In this document: in pieces, positions 33,279-41,337 of the stretch
How the letters are laid out: every line of letters starts with the position of its first letter
How positions within the stretch are numbered: the first letter of the stretch is position 1
Notes under the pieces: model-generated
Database searches by the model: none
Seen by the model: only the letters and a program-made list of their open reading frames with translations
What the model was told of the DNA's origin: nothing
IMG/VR virus record: IMGVR_UViG_3300046660_000488
Location: 472,640 to 536,639 of that record
Length of the DNA: 64,000 nt
Origin: a virus
Reading direction: 5' to 3' (one strand)
Translations under genes and position numbers: made by a program

Positions 33279-33854
33279 TTACTGTCCGAGGCCTTCGAGT
33301 TTTTCACCGATACGGCGGATGATGCCGCCTGCTGCTTTCACGACGCGGTCGCTGAGGTGCGAGGTGTCGCGGAGCTTCTGAGCCTTCAGGTCGAGGCTTT
33401 CGGCGACCTTGCTGGCGGCGGTCTTCGGCTCGACCGGAGCGTGGGGAGCCTTGGCCATGCTGTCGCGCACGCGGTCGGCTGCGGCCAGTTGGTCGGAGGC
33501 GGTGGCGTAGCGCATGCCGCTACGGGCGCCGAATTTGATGGCCCGGCTCCACGGGAACGGGGTCTTGTCGTGCCACGTCCACTTGATGTCGGACGGGACC
33601 TTGGCCAGCTTACTGTCCTTGAGGCCCGAGCGGTCAACGCCGAACGAGAACGCGGTCTTGAATTCGACCTCCGGAGTGGCGTCGCGAAACTCCACGACCG
33701 GGTCCTGACCGACGTCGAACATCGTGAAGATGACCGTGCCGTTCTCCAAGCCTTCGACAAGGAGAAGGGAGCCGTCTGCGGCCTCCGCCCAGCACCCCAT
33801 GGCGAGGGTGTCTTTGTTCGCCGGGTTGGCGCCCGGAACGTCTTTGGTGGACAT
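33279..33854 (-). CDS. Unknown 191-residue protein
   Basis: MSTKDVPGANPANKDTLAM..., Lys/Ala-rich helical C-terminus with amphipathic AGGIIRRIGEKLEGLG. Not recognised. Confidence 0.65.
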   Translation of the reverse strand: MSTKDVPGANPANKDTLAMGCWAEAADGSLLLVEGLENGTVIFTMFDVGQDPVVEFRDATPEVEFKTAFSFGVDRSGLKDSKLAKVPSDIKWTWHDKTPFPWSRAIKFGARSGMRYATASDQLAAADRVRDSMAKAPHAPVEPKTAASKVAESLDLKAQKLRDTSHLSDRVVKAAGGIIRRIGEKLEGLGQ

Positions 33855-33935
33855 GCTCGGATGAACTCTTTTGAGGCTGAAGTGCAACCCGTAGCATGGG
33901 TTCAACCTGATGCAAAGCGGTTTACGAGATTCCCG

Positions 33936-34493
33936 CTACGGTGCGAAAGCGACGGTCAAATTGACGACATCGGAACGCATCGCGTCGAGGTCGGAGTCGG
34001 GGTCGTAGGCGATCCAGTGCATGCGCGCATACATGGTCTGCCAGAAGAGCTTGCGAAACTGCCAGCTACAAAGTTGGGTCATGTTCTCGTGCAGGCGATC
34101 CGTCGCTCTCCGATAGCCCGGCAGGCCGGGAGCCTTGTTGTAGGACGGGGAGGCGAAATTCTTCTGCCCGAAGATGTCCTTGATCTGGACAGGCGACATC
34201 GTCGTCCAATCGTACTCAAACTCGACCTTCCAGCGGATTTTCTCATCGTGGCGGACGACAAGCTGCGTCTTGGCGCTCTGTAGATGGTCATTATCCGTGT
34301 GGTTCGTTCGCATCCACACGTAGAGGCCAAGCGCCGACCCAACGAGGTCCATGCCGGGGATTTGGACATTGTCTTGAGCACCATCCAAATTCTGCACGCC
34401 GTAGATCAGGAAACGAGACAGCATGATGCGGAACATCCGCACGTCCTCGCTGGCCGGATCGTCGAAGTGCTTGAAATCTTGGGGCGGGTTCAT
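33936..34493 (-). CDS. Unknown 185-residue protein
   Basis: MNPPQDFKHFDDPASEDVR..., AAAGG site. Trp/Tyr/Arg-rich. A TTCGTAAACGAG motif lies upstream at about 34520. Not recognised. Confidence 0.65.
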   Translation of the reverse strand: MNPPQDFKHFDDPASEDVRMFRIMLSRFLIYGVQNLDGAQDNVQIPGMDLVGSALGLYVWMRTNHTDNDHLQSAKTQLVVRHDEKIRWKVEFEYDWTTMSPVQIKDIFGQKNFASPSYNKAPGLPGYRRATDRLHENMTQLCSWQFRKLFWQTMYARMHWIAYDPDSDLDAMRSDVVNLTVAFAP

Positions 34494-34677
34494 GCGTGAC
34501 CTTTCGGCCACGCTTATACGCTCGTTTACGAAAAACGCACAAGAGGGCGGGGGCAAGCGCCCGAGTTGTCCACCATAGAATGTGAGGGCCGTGTCACGAA
34601 CGCGCACGGCCGTCTCCTACAAAGTAGGTGCAACCTTCTGCACCCCTGACGCACCCGAATAGGTGAAGGAGCACATC
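34494..34677 (+). other. Structured gene-free leader
   Basis: Contains several hairpins on the plus strand: GGCCGTG/CACGGCC, GGTGCA/TGCACC, and CACC/GGTG just before the next gene. Could be a structured 5' leader of the 34678 gene; no known riboswitch recognised. Confidence 0.35.
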
Positions 34678-34893
34678 ATGATCATCTGGGAAGTGGATTA
34701 CGGCGCGGAGGGCGATTTCTTCGCGACCAAGGCCGACGCCAAGGCATTCATGCGCTGGGACCACGATTGCGCGGGGTCGCTACGACGCCACGTCATTGCC
34801 TCCGGCCGTGAAGGGCTGGTGAAATTCCTCAATCACGAATTTGGCGCGGGGTGCGGGAAGAGACCCGGCGGATCGTCCGATCAGTGCTCGTAG
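34678..34893 (+). CDS. Unknown 71-residue protein
   Basis: MIIWEVDYGAEGDFFATKA..., GAAGGAG site. Convergent overlap of 13 nt with the next gene. Confidence 0.6.
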   Translation: MIIWEVDYGAEGDFFATKADAKAFMRWDHDCAGSLRRHVIASGREGLVKFLNHEFGAGCGKRPGGSSDQCS

Positions 34894-35225
34894 CCGTCTA
34901 GGGCGTACAGCGCCCACTTGGACTGGATCGTGTCGGCGTTCTTCAGGACGAACTCGCGGGCTTCCGGTTCCGTCTGGAATTTCTTGGACAGGAAAATCCA
35001 CGACCACTCCATGGAGTTGCCGGGAGGGGCGACCGTGGCGAACGCGATCATCCAGTGGTCGCGGGTCGTCGCGTGCGGAGCGCCGATATAGCCGACGAAC
35101 TTGCCGCCGATCTTGATGTTGGTGTCTGGGTTCGGGCTTCCGACAGCGGCGAGGCCTGTAGCGCGTTGGCCTTTCTTGAAGGTGAACTTGCCCTTCAGGC
35201 CTTCAGGCGTCGCGACATCAGTCAT
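34881..35225 (-). CDS. Unknown 114-residue protein
   Basis: MTDVATPEGLKGKFTFKKG..., GAGGGAGA site. TTGACT with AAGCACAG lies upstream at about 35280-35291; the -10 is not clear. Confidence 0.65.
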   Translation of the reverse strand: MTDVATPEGLKGKFTFKKGQRATGLAAVGSPNPDTNIKIGGKFVGYIGAPHATTRDHWMIAFATVAPPGNSMEWSWIFLSKKFQTEPEAREFVLKNADTIQSKWALYALDGYEH

Positions 35226-35283
35226 CGTCCGTCTCCCTCTATCGTGCAGAGGAATTGTTGTCGCACAGTTTAGCGACGAAGTC

Positions 35284-35318
35284 AAGCACAGTGCGAAGTA
35301 GTGATTCGCACTGTGCTT
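35284..35318. repeat. Perfect 14-bp inverted repeat built on AAGCACAG
   Basis: 35284-35297 and 35305-35318 are exact inverted copies around a 7-nt loop; each arm begins or ends with AAGCACAG/CTGTGCTT. It lies between the 35225 gene and the 3' end of the tRNA array. Operator, RNA hairpin or both. Confidence 0.85.
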
Positions 35319-35326
35319 GGAATTGG

Positions 35327-35399
35327 CAGGGGTGACAGGACTCGAACCTGCAACATCTGGTTTTGGAGACCAGCACTCTACCAGTTGAGCTACACCCCT
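35327..35399 (-). tRNA. tRNA-Trp(CCA)
   Basis: Cloverleaf with loop CTCCAAA, T loop TTCGAGT and encoded CCA. Last gene of the minus-strand tRNA array. Confidence 0.95.
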
Positions 35400-35550
35400 A
35401 TAGGCTGATGCCCGCCTTGGTCAGGAACCAAAGGATCGCAGCAGCAAAGAAAAAGCCTCGGGCGATGCGCTCGGCGTACGTAACGGGCCAAGTCGCCATC
35501 CACCAGAAGCCGAAACCGGCAAGTACGAGGATCGCAAAGATGAGAGCCAT
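35398..35550 (-). CDS. Small membrane protein inside tRNA array
   Basis: 50 residues, MALIFAILVLAGFGFWWMA..., two hydrophobic helices; GGAG site. Its stop overlaps the 5' end of the tRNA-Trp gene by 2 nt. Confidence 0.6.
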   Translation of the reverse strand: MALIFAILVLAGFGFWWMATWPVTYAERIARGFFFAAAILWFLTKAGISL

Positions 35551-35628
35551 GATAAGTCTCCACGTGACAGAATGTCACATAGATACTTAGTCACGGCGAT
35601 CTATACGCCATTTTATTGCCAGAATTGG

Positions 35629-35700
35629 CGGGAGAGGACGGGATCGAACCGCCGACGCGCTGCTTTGGAGACAGCCGCTCTACCACTGAGCTACACTCCC
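35629..35700 (-). tRNA. tRNA-Trp(CCA), second copy
   Basis: Loop CTCCAAA again but a different body sequence; encoded CCA. Two different Trp tRNAs side by side are unusual. Confidence 0.9.
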
Positions 35701-35709
35701 ATGCTGGCC

Positions 35710-35991
35710 TCACCGCTGAGCGGCGAAGCTGGCGATATGCTTGCAGTTGGACATGACGTAACCGACGTACTTCGGGTCGAAGTGACGGTCCGGATCGCTG
35801 AGCAGCGACACGTCTTCACGATCCAGTTGATAGACGCCATATTCGGCGCCGATGGCGTAGCGCTCGACCGGCCGGAAATTCCGACCGCTGATGCTGCGAA
35901 TGGTGTCCGCCTTGGTGGCGGCGGTGAACGGCGATGAGGTGTTCTCAATCGCGACGATCTGGTTTTCAGATAGAACGACCGCAAGGGCCAT
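35710..35991 (-). CDS. Unknown 93-residue protein
   Basis: MALAVVLSENQIVAIENTS..., GGAGGG site. Between tRNA genes. Not recognised. Confidence 0.65.
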   Translation of the reverse strand: MALAVVLSENQIVAIENTSSPFTAATKADTIRSISGRNFRPVERYAIGAEYGVYQLDREDVSLLSDPDRHFDPKYVGYVMSNCKHIASFAAQR

Positions 35992-36027
35992 GATGCAACC
36001 CTCCTAAAATATTGCGTTGATGAATGG

Positions 36028-36109
36028 TGAACTGGGTGGGACTCGAACCCACGACGGCTTTCGCGTCGGCTTAAAAGGCCGCTTCCTTCGCCACTCGGAA
36101 CACCAGTCC
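36028..36109 (-). tRNA. Class II-type tRNA with Lys(TTT) anticodon
   Basis: Acceptor GGACTGG, D arm TTCCGAGTGGCGAAGGAA, anticodon loop CTTTTAA, variable arm hairpin GACG/CGTC, T loop TTCGAGT, encoded CCA. The long variable arm and D arm are of Ser/Tyr type although the anticodon reads AAA. Aminoacyl identity uncertain. Confidence 0.8.
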
Positions 36110-36361
36110 ATTGGCTGTTTCAACCAGAGTGCTTGGCCGGGCTTCCCCCATTCGGTCAGCATCGTCTTGTGACGATCTCTACATGAAGAAACGCGCTTCC
36201 TCGAAGGGTAAGCTCCGCCCAACATGCACCCAAGCGCTCAGAGGCGTCGGGGTCGAAATAACCAGCAGAGGCTGGCTGCACTTCCACCCTAATCAAGTTA
36301 AGGCTCAGGTGCGGGATAGGCGCCTCTTTGGAATTTTTCCAAGCGCTCTGGTTGAAGATGG
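36110..36361. other. Gene-free stretch between tRNA genes
   Basis: No convincing gene. An open plus frame from about 36183 (MKKRASSKGKLRPT) is basic but lacks a good ribosome binding site. Short hairpins (CAGC/GCTG near 36268) are present. Confidence 0.35.
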
Positions 36362-36443
36362 AGGATCAGGTGGGACTCGAACCCACGGTGGCATACGCAG
36401 TTGATTAAGAGTCAACCCCCTTCGCCGCTCGGGACACTGATCC
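36362..36443 (-). tRNA. Class II-type tRNA with Lys(CTT) anticodon
   Basis: Acceptor GGATCAG/CTGATCC, D arm TCCCGAGCGGCGAAGGGG, loop CTCTTAA in a perfect stem, a 13-14 nt variable arm, discriminator U, encoded CCA. Again a long-variable-arm body with a Lys anticodon. Confidence 0.8.
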
Positions 36444-36462
36444 AAACTCGTTTGTGCATTGG

Positions 36463-36536
36463 TGAGCCGGGTGGGACTCGAACCCACGACCACCTGATTA
36501 AAAGTCAGGTGCTCTAACCATCTGAGCTACCGGCCC
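36463..36536 (-). tRNA. tRNA-Lys(TTT), ordinary class I
   Basis: Acceptor GGGCCGG, D loop with GG, loop CTTTTAA, 5-nt variable region, encoded CCA. Confidence 0.95.
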
Positions 36537-36615
36537 TAAGACTGCCCGACAAGGTGCACTACGGACAGTCCCACCTACCAGCCGTCGCAACGTCTGGGGT
36601 GTTGTAAAGTGTTGG

Positions 36616-36688
36616 TGAACCTCCTCGGACTTGAACCGAGAACCATTCGCTTAAGAGGCGAGCGCTCTAACCATTGAGCTAGAGGTCC
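36616..36688 (-). tRNA. tRNA-Lys(CTT), ordinary class I
   Basis: Acceptor GGACCTC/GAGGTTC, loop CTCTTAA, T loop TTCAAGT, encoded CCA. Confidence 0.95.
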
Positions 36689-36713
36689 ACATAATTCTCA
36701 AGTAGCATTGCTC

Positions 36714-36719
36714 TAAATA
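36714..36719 (+). promoter_or_regulatory. Late promoter core TAAATA, leadered
   Basis: CTCTAAATAG, 30 nt before ATG 36749; TTGAGG ribosome binding site in the leader. It starts a plus-strand unit inside a minus-strand tRNA array. Confidence 0.6.
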
Positions 36720-36748
36720 GAGCGCAACTTTTTCTTGAGGAAATCTTC

Positions 36749-37123
36749 ATGGGTACTTCGTTTACCGGCATCAAGACACTATCTGGCATCAAGGTCGCCG
36801 ATCCGGCGCCCACCAATGTTTCTCCTGTCTTTACCGACCCGACCTACGACCCGGCTGGTGGTGGGGCCGCTGGTACGCTGGTCGCGGAATTCCTCGAAAA
36901 CTCGTCGGTGAATTTCCAACTCCATGCGACGAACGCCCAGAGCTTCAGCATCATGGGCAACGCCGGAGCGCTTCCCGGTGGCGTGTCGATGTCGTCGGCT
37001 GGCCTGTTCACCGGAACGGCTCCCAACGTGACCCAGACCACCAGCTACACCTTCATGGTGCGTGCGTCTAACGGCGGCCTGAACACCGACAAGCTGATCA
37101 CCATCGACGTCATCAACGTCTAA
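36749..37123 (+). CDS. Ig-like domain structural protein
   Basis: 124 residues. After a Pro/Gly-rich N-terminus, FQLHATNAQSFSIMGNAGALPGG... GLFTGTAPNVTQTTSYTFMVRASNGG matches the putative Ig-like (He_PIG) beta sandwich common in phage surface and tail proteins. Late promoter supports a virion role. Confidence 0.7.
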   Translation: MGTSFTGIKTLSGIKVADPAPTNVSPVFTDPTYDPAGGGAAGTLVAEFLENSSVNFQLHATNAQSFSIMGNAGALPGGVSMSSAGLFTGTAPNVTQTTSYTFMVRASNGGLNTDKLITIDVINV

Positions 37124-37129
37124 ACTGGT

Positions 37130-37200
37130 TGGCCCTCTCGGGATCGAACCGAGGACGAGTCTGTTATGAGCAGACGGCTACTACCACTGAGCTAAGGGCC
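37130..37200 (-). tRNA. tRNA-Met(CAT)
   Basis: Acceptor GGCCCTT/GAGGGCC, loop CTCATAA. Elongator-type body; could be Ile2 if the anticodon C is modified to lysidine. CCA is displaced by one base. Confidence 0.85.
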
Positions 37201-37212
37201 AGAAGAATTTGG

Positions 37213-37287
37213 TGGGCACGGCGGGGATCGAACCCGCAGCGGTACGCTTTTTAAGAACGCTGTGTCTACCAATTTCACCACGTGCCC
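37213..37287 (-). tRNA. tRNA-Leu(TAA)
   Basis: Leu-type D arm GGTGAAATTGGTAGACAC, loop CTTAAAA in a stem with two G-U pairs, short class II variable arm, encoded CCA. Confidence 0.85.
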
Positions 37288-37303
37288 GTGGATTTTTGTT
37301 TGG

Positions 37304-37387
37304 TGCCCCCGGCCGGACTCGAACCGGCACGTCCTCACGGACACTGGAATTTGAAGCCAGCGCGTCTACCAATTCCGCCACGAGGGC
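37304..37387 (-). tRNA. tRNA-Leu(CAA)
   Basis: Leu D arm GGCGGAATTGGTAGACGC; loop TTCAAAT closed by a C-T mismatch; variable arm hairpin GTCC/GGAC; encoded CCA. Confidence 0.85.
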
Positions 37388-37420
37388 AAGCAAACCGATG
37401 AACGGTTGCTTGTAGTTTGG

Positions 37421-37503
37421 TGTGGATGACAGGACTCGAACCTGCACGCCTTGCGGCCACCGTTGCTGAGACGGCGATGTCTACCAATTTCAGTCACATC
37501 CAC
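37421..37503 (-). tRNA. tRNA-Leu(CAG), class II
   Basis: Acceptor GTGGATG/CATCCAC, loop CTCAGCA, variable arm GGCC-GCAA-GGC type, encoded CCA. Confidence 0.9.
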
Positions 37504-37534
37504 GTAGTGCGTTTTGAAGAGCGCGGGCATGTAT

Positions 37535-37679
37535 TCCCGACACCGGACTCGAACCGGTACAAGTGATCTCACCTACATGCTGGGCGGATGGGGTGCTCCC
37601 CATCTATCCGGTTTGGCCCCCTCCCGTCAAAGTAGGAGGGGGTTTCACCAGAAGCGTCTACCAGTTCCACCAGTCCGGC
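37535..37679 (-). tRNA. Leu-like tRNA with structured insertion, probably defective or intron-bearing
   Basis: The 5' part has a Leu D arm (GGTGGAACTGGTAGACGC) and CTGG of an anticodon stem; CCAG, a variable arm and T arm (ACCGG-TTCGAGT-CCGGT) follow about 60 nt later. The insert holds two strong hairpins (CCCCCTCC/GGGAGGGGG and GATGGGG/CCCCATC). Acceptor pairing is imperfect and CCA is absent. Confidence 0.5.
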
Positions 37680-37718
37680 CGGGTCTTTCTCCCGGCAACT
37701 GCTCTCTTCAAAATTTGG

Positions 37719-37793
37719 TGCGCTTGCCCGGACTCGAACCGGGAACACTCTCCGACCTGAACGGAGCGACTTTACCAATTTGCCCACAAGCGC
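37719..37793 (-). tRNA. Class I tRNA with Leu(CAG) anticodon
   Basis: Acceptor GCGCTTG/CAAGCGC, D arm GGGCAAATTGGTAAAGTC, loop TTCAGGT in stem CTCCG/CGGAG, only 6 nt of variable region, encoded CCA. Leu tRNAs normally have a long variable arm, so identity is uncertain. Confidence 0.75.
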
Positions 37794-37811
37794 GTAAACT
37801 GTATTTGATGG

Positions 37812-37895
37812 TATGGATGACAGGAATCGAACCTGCACGTTTCAAGAACACCGGAACCTAAATCCAGCGCGTCTACCTAGTTCCGCCACATCCAC
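37812..37895 (-). tRNA. tRNA-Leu(TAG)
   Basis: Leu D arm, loop TTTAGGT, long variable arm, G-U at the first acceptor pair, encoded CCA. Confidence 0.9.
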
Positions 37896-37971
37896 ACAAT
37901 AAAACACAGTCGTCTACTTTACAAAACTCGCAAAACGTGCATGATGCCCACAATCCAATTGGAGTGCGATC

Positions 37972-38265
37972 ATGCTTTCGACTTTTCTGGCTGGCCTCGC
38001 TGTCTATTTCAAGATCGGCGCGGTCATTGCCATCATCAGCTTCGTCTGGTTCAAGGCGGAGCCCTTCTTCAAGAAGCAAGCCTCCTTCAAGCACGGCTAT
38101 TTCGATCTGCCGATCTCGATAGCCTTCCTTTTCGCATGGCCGATCATGCTGATCGCCTTGGCGTATCACTCCATTCTGGAAGTGATCGAGCGCGTGCGGC
38201 GCTACCGCCAGAAGCGTCGTAAATTGGTGGGGAAGGTGGGGCTCGAACCCACACGTCATTTCTGA
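37972..38265 (+). CDS. Two-TM membrane protein overlapping a tRNA gene
   Basis: 97 residues, MLSTFLAGLAVYFKIGAVIA..., GGAG site. Hydrophobic segments at about 5-28 and 48-70, then a basic region. The last dozen codons run into the opposite-strand tRNA-Leu(GAG). Confidence 0.6.
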   Translation: MLSTFLAGLAVYFKIGAVIAIISFVWFKAEPFFKKQASFKHGYFDLPISIAFLFAWPIMLIALAYHSILEVIERVRRYRQKRRKLVGKVGLEPTRHF

Positions 38266-38313
38266 CCACCGATACTCAGTCGGCGCTGTCTACCATATTC
38301 CAATCACATCCCC
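38228..38313 (-). tRNA. tRNA-Leu(GAG)
   Basis: Loop CTGAGTA in stem GCCGA/TCGGT, long variable arm, one acceptor mismatch, encoded CCA. Confidence 0.85.
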
Positions 38314-38324
38314 ATTCAATCTGG

Positions 38325-38408
38325 TGCCCAGAACAGGACTCGAACCTGCACGACCTTTCGGCCACAGCGACCTCAACGCTGCGCGTCTACCAATTCCGCC
38401 ATCTGGGC
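38325..38408 (-). tRNA. tRNA-Leu(GAG), second
   Basis: Acceptor GCCCAGA/TCTGGGC, loop TTGAGGT in CAGCG/CGCTG, variable arm GGCC-GAAA-GGTC, encoded CCA. Confidence 0.9.
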
Positions 38409-38425
38409 AATCTCGTAATTCATGG

Positions 38426-38497
38426 CGTTGATGGAGGGGTTCGAACCCACGGCCTCTTCCTTCGGAGGGAAGCGCTCTTCCACTGAGCTACATCAAC
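38426..38497 (-). tRNA. tRNA-Arg(CCG)
   Basis: Acceptor GTTGATG/CATCAAC, loop CTCCGAA, T loop TTCGAAC, encoded CCA. Confidence 0.92.
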
Positions 38498-38512
38498 ATT
38501 CCATGTGTTTAG

Positions 38513-38584
38513 CAGGGACGGAGGGATTCGAACCCCCGACCCCTTGATTCGTAGTCAAGTGCTCTTCCGCTGAGCTACGCCCCT
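38513..38584 (-). tRNA. tRNA-Arg(ACG)
   Basis: Acceptor AGGGGCG/CGTCCCT, loop CTACGAA; the A34 would need A-to-I editing. CCA not encoded. Confidence 0.92.
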
Positions 38585-38617
38585 GCAAAACACATGTTTG
38601 GAACCGGGTGTGCTTGG

Positions 38618-38691
38618 CATGGATAACAGGACTCGAACCTGTAACCTTCAGCTTCGCAAGCTGGTGCTCTCTCCAATTGAGCTATACCCAT
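38618..38691 (-). tRNA. tRNA-Arg(GCG)
   Basis: Acceptor ATGGGTA/TATCCAT, loop TTGCGAA, discriminator G, encoded CCA. First tRNA of the minus array as transcribed. Confidence 0.9.
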
Positions 38692-38714
38692 GCAAAGCAC
38701 ACCCGTTTCCTACT

Positions 38715-38737
38715 GCCCGGCGGTGGCGCCGCCGGGC
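38715..38737. repeat. Strong GC hairpin upstream of tRNA array
   Basis: GCCCGGCGG and CCGCCGGGC, a 9-bp stem with a 5-nt loop, 23 nt upstream of the first minus-strand tRNA. A second hairpin CTCCCC/GGGGAG follows at about 38747-38763. Confidence 0.7.
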
Positions 38738-38777
38738 AAGGATAAATCTCCCCTCGACGGGGAGACGGACGATAACG

Positions 38778-38831
38778 ATGTCAAAGACCAAAAGAGTTAG
38801 AGTTGAAAAAGAAAAACCCCGGAAGGCGTGA
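38778..38831 (+). CDS. Possible 17-residue basic peptide
   Basis: MSKTKRVRVEKEKPRKA, behind GGGGAGACGG and ending inside the terminator. Very short and low-confidence. Confidence 0.25.
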   Translation: MSKTKRVRVEKEKPRKA

Positions 38832-38848
38832 GCCTGTCCGGGGTTTTG
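38812..38848. terminator. Intrinsic terminator
   Basis: CCCCGG and CCGGGG stem preceded by an A-run and followed by TTTT; can act in both directions. Confidence 0.7.
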
Positions 38849-39166
38849 CGAGATCGCTACCAATGAGCGGGTCTGGTTGTGGAGTTTATCCCCCAACCAA
38901 ACCGTCACGGCGAGCGCGCAGCCCCGAAACGTCCGACCACTTAAGCAGTCGGAGCGTTTTCAATCGGAGGGTGGCGAGGCGCCGGGTCATTGGAATTCTC
39001 TAATCCTTGGATGGGGCACGCCACAGCGGCGCGCTCCGTTCTTAAACCTATTTATGCAGGAACCCGTTCCCAGCGTCAACAATAAAAGTCGGTGACCAAA
39101 ATCATTCTTATTTCGTCAATGATTTCAGACACTTGTTGTGGTTGTGGCGCCAGAATGTCGCGGAGT
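38849..39166. other. Gene-free stretch
   Basis: No convincing gene. TCCGAC/GTCGGA (about 38928-38950) forms a hairpin whose loop contains CTTAAG. A minus TATTTA-type late core occurs at 39049-39054 without a nearby start. The minus frame 39076-39166 lacks a start codon outside the neighbouring gene. Confidence 0.4.
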
Positions 39167-39442
39167 TTATTGAACGTCGTCGATTTCTTTGGTGACCAAC
39201 CAGCCCTCGTGGGTCGGCTCGCACAGTTGCCACTCAGCTTTGAAGAGGCCAACCGCCCCGGCGCCACCCAAGGGCCGCACTTCGACCCAGTGTCGCAGCA
39301 GGCCTTTTTCCTTCAGCGCTTTCTCAGTCCGCGTGCCGCCCCACCCGGCCGCCGGGAACCCATGGCGCTTGGCCGGGTCCAAGCAGATGTCGGCGATCTC
39401 GATCAGGCGTCGGGCTTGGGCTGCGGTGAGCTTGGTGGTCAC
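39167..39442 (-). CDS. Unknown 91-residue protein
   Basis: MTTKLTAAQARRLIEIADI..., helical N-terminus then beta strands; ATGA overlap with the upstream gene. Not recognised. Confidence 0.65.
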   Translation of the reverse strand: MTTKLTAAQARRLIEIADICLDPAKRHGFPAAGWGGTRTEKALKEKGLLRHWVEVRPLGGAGAVGLFKAEWQLCEPTHEGWLVTKEIDDVQ

Positions 39443-40284
39443 GATGCGAAATCTTCCTTGGTGTAGGGTTGGATCAGCGGTTCGAGTTCAGCACGGGCCG
39501 CCGCGAGCTTGACCTGCCCTTCCTCGCTCTTCACCCAGCTTTCAGTGTCGAAGAACGTGGTCATCGCATAGAGGTGCGGCGGCGTCGGGGCTTCATCCGT
39601 GCCAGCGACCTTGGCTTCGGCCGCTTCGCGTTTCTCGGCCATGCGCGCGGCGAAGTACTCGTCGGCGACTTTCTTCCATGCCGCTTTCTTCAGCCGTTCC
39701 TCGACGCTGGGCATGACGGCCAAAAGCTCTTCCGCGCCCGGCCAGAACGTGGCGGTGAAATTGAACTCAGCCGTGAAACCAAGGTGGACCGGCGCGATAT
39801 AGCGCCTTTCCAAGATGGCGGACCAGACGCGCTGGCGTTCTTCCCACTCTTCGCGTGGGACATTTTCATCCGGGTCGGTGCTGTCCCAGAAACCGTACGC
39901 CTCGATCCACGGTTGCTCGGCGACCATTTCCCGCAGGAAAGGCTGCTCGGCGAACACGAGACCGTAGACCTTGCCCTCGAACGGCAGGATGCTGATCGAC
40001 AGGTCGAAATCGTACTGCGACCGCATGCCGTCCTCGGAACGCTTCTTCCCCTTCTGGAAGCGGTCGAACGCCGTCCAGTATAGAGAGTCGATCTTGTCGC
40101 CCTCTTTCGGTGGGTTGATATAGCGCCGGTTGTCGTGATCGGCAGACATTTCGTCAGCCATCTTCTTGGTCATCGCGGCCTTGACCGCAGCCTCGACCTC
40201 TTCCCGAAACTCCATGATCAGGTTGTGGATGTCGATCAGGTGCGACGTCGTGAAACGAATGCCGTGGCCGAGATTCATTGACAT
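39439..40284 (-). CDS. Unknown 281-residue protein
   Basis: From MSMNLGHGIRFTTSHLI; AAGGA lies upstream. Contains a Lys/Glu/Ala-rich helical region at about 200-225. Not recognised. Confidence 0.65.
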   Translation of the reverse strand: MSMNLGHGIRFTTSHLIDIHNLIMEFREEVEAAVKAAMTKKMADEMSADHDNRRYINPPKEGDKIDSLYWTAFDRFQKGKKRSEDGMRSQYDFDLSISILPFEGKVYGLVFAEQPFLREMVAEQPWIEAYGFWDSTDPDENVPREEWEERQRVWSAILERRYIAPVHLGFTAEFNFTATFWPGAEELLAVMPSVEERLKKAAWKKVADEYFAARMAEKREAAEAKVAGTDEAPTPPHLYAMTTFFDTESWVKSEEGQVKLAAARAELEPLIQPYTKEDFAS

Positions 40285-40364
40285 GGAGAGGGCGATCCTT
40301 GGAGAGCAAATAGGATACTGAGGCCGCCCCAATCTGGTCAACCAATTTCGGTCGGACCCCCGAA

Positions 40365-40370
40365 TAAATA
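40365..40370 (+). promoter_or_regulatory. Late promoter core TAAATA, leadered
   Basis: AATAAATAC ends 28 nt before ATG 40398. The leader contains TGGGA/TCCCA, a small hairpin. Confidence 0.6.
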
Positions 40371-40397
40371 CTGGGACAATCCCAGTTCGGTGGTTCC

Positions 40398-41336
40398 ATG
40401 CCTGATATTATCAAAGCCCGTCTAACGGACGGCCAGTCCCCGGTTTATTTCGTCAACGGCACGGTCGTGGCGAACACGCCTGCCAAGGTGGACAATATCC
40501 CGACCGTCGTGGGTCCGCCCGGCCCGCAGGGCGTCAGCGTGCGATCCGCAGCCCTCGACGGCAACACGCTGTCGTTCACGCTGACCGACAACTCCATCAT
40601 CACGGCCGGGACGGTCCCGAGCGGCCCGCAGGGTCCGCAAGGTGACACGGGTCCGGTTGGCCCGCAAGGCGCTCAGGGCGCGCAGGGCATCCAAGGCCTG
40701 AAGGGCGACCGTGGCGACATCGGTCCGACTGGTCCGACCGGCGCTCAAGGTCCGCAGGGTCCGCAGGGTCCGCAAGGCGCTCAAGGTCCGGCTGGTCCCA
40801 CGGGCGCGAAGGGTGACACTGGAAACACCGGCCCGGCTGGTCCGACCGGCGCGCAAGGCGTCCAAGGTCCGTCTGGTGCTCAAGGCCTCCCCGGAAACGT
40901 CGGAGCCCAAGGCCCGGCTGGTCCTACCGGTGCGTCTGGTCCGAAGGGCGACACCGGCCTGACTGGTCCACAGGGTTCGACTGGTCCTGCCGGACCTCCG
41001 GGGCCGACCTATGAGAACGTTGTGGCCCAAGTTGTGTCGGGATCGGTCAACTGCGACATCAGCGGCAACAATCTCTACAACTATCTGTTGGCTGGAAACG
41101 TCGTCCTGAATTTCACCGGCGTCGCTAACAACACCCGCACGTACAACACTGTTCTCGCGATCAAGCAGGGCACGGCGGGTAACTATACCGTCACGTGGCC
41201 CGCCAACTGCCTGACCCCGAACAACCAGAACATCACCATGACCCCGACCGCGAACGCCGTCGATGTCTACACCATCTTCACCTACGACGGCGGCATTAAC
41301 TTCCTGCTGACGCCGGTGGCCACGGACTACCGTTAA
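40398..41336 (+). CDS. Collagen-like tail fibre or decoration protein
   Basis: 312 residues. After about 65 residues comes a Gly-x-y repeat of roughly 130 residues ([16 protein letters not shown] type), which forms a triple helix, then a C-terminal beta domain ([19 protein letters not shown]...) probably for trimerisation. Such fibres are common on phage tails or heads. Late promoter; next gene starts 1 nt after its stop. Confidence 0.9.
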   Translation: MPDIIKARLTDGQSPVYFVNGTVVANTPAKVDNIPTVVGPPGPQGVSVRSAALDGNTLSFTLTDNSIITAGTVPSGPQGPQGDTGPVGPQGAQGAQGIQGLKGDRGDIGPTGPTGAQGPQGPQGPQGAQGPAGPTGAKGDTGNTGPAGPTGAQGVQGPSGAQGLPGNVGAQGPAGPTGASGPKGDTGLTGPQGSTGPAGPPGPTYENVVAQVVSGSVNCDISGNNLYNYLLAGNVVLNFTGVANNTRTYNTVLAIKQGTAGNYTVTWPANCLTPNNQNITMTPTANAVDVYTIFTYDGGINFLLTPVATDYR

Positions 41337-41337
41337 T

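Noticed and set aside
39049-39054. Minus-strand TAAATA
   Set aside because: No start codon or gene follows at a suitable distance.
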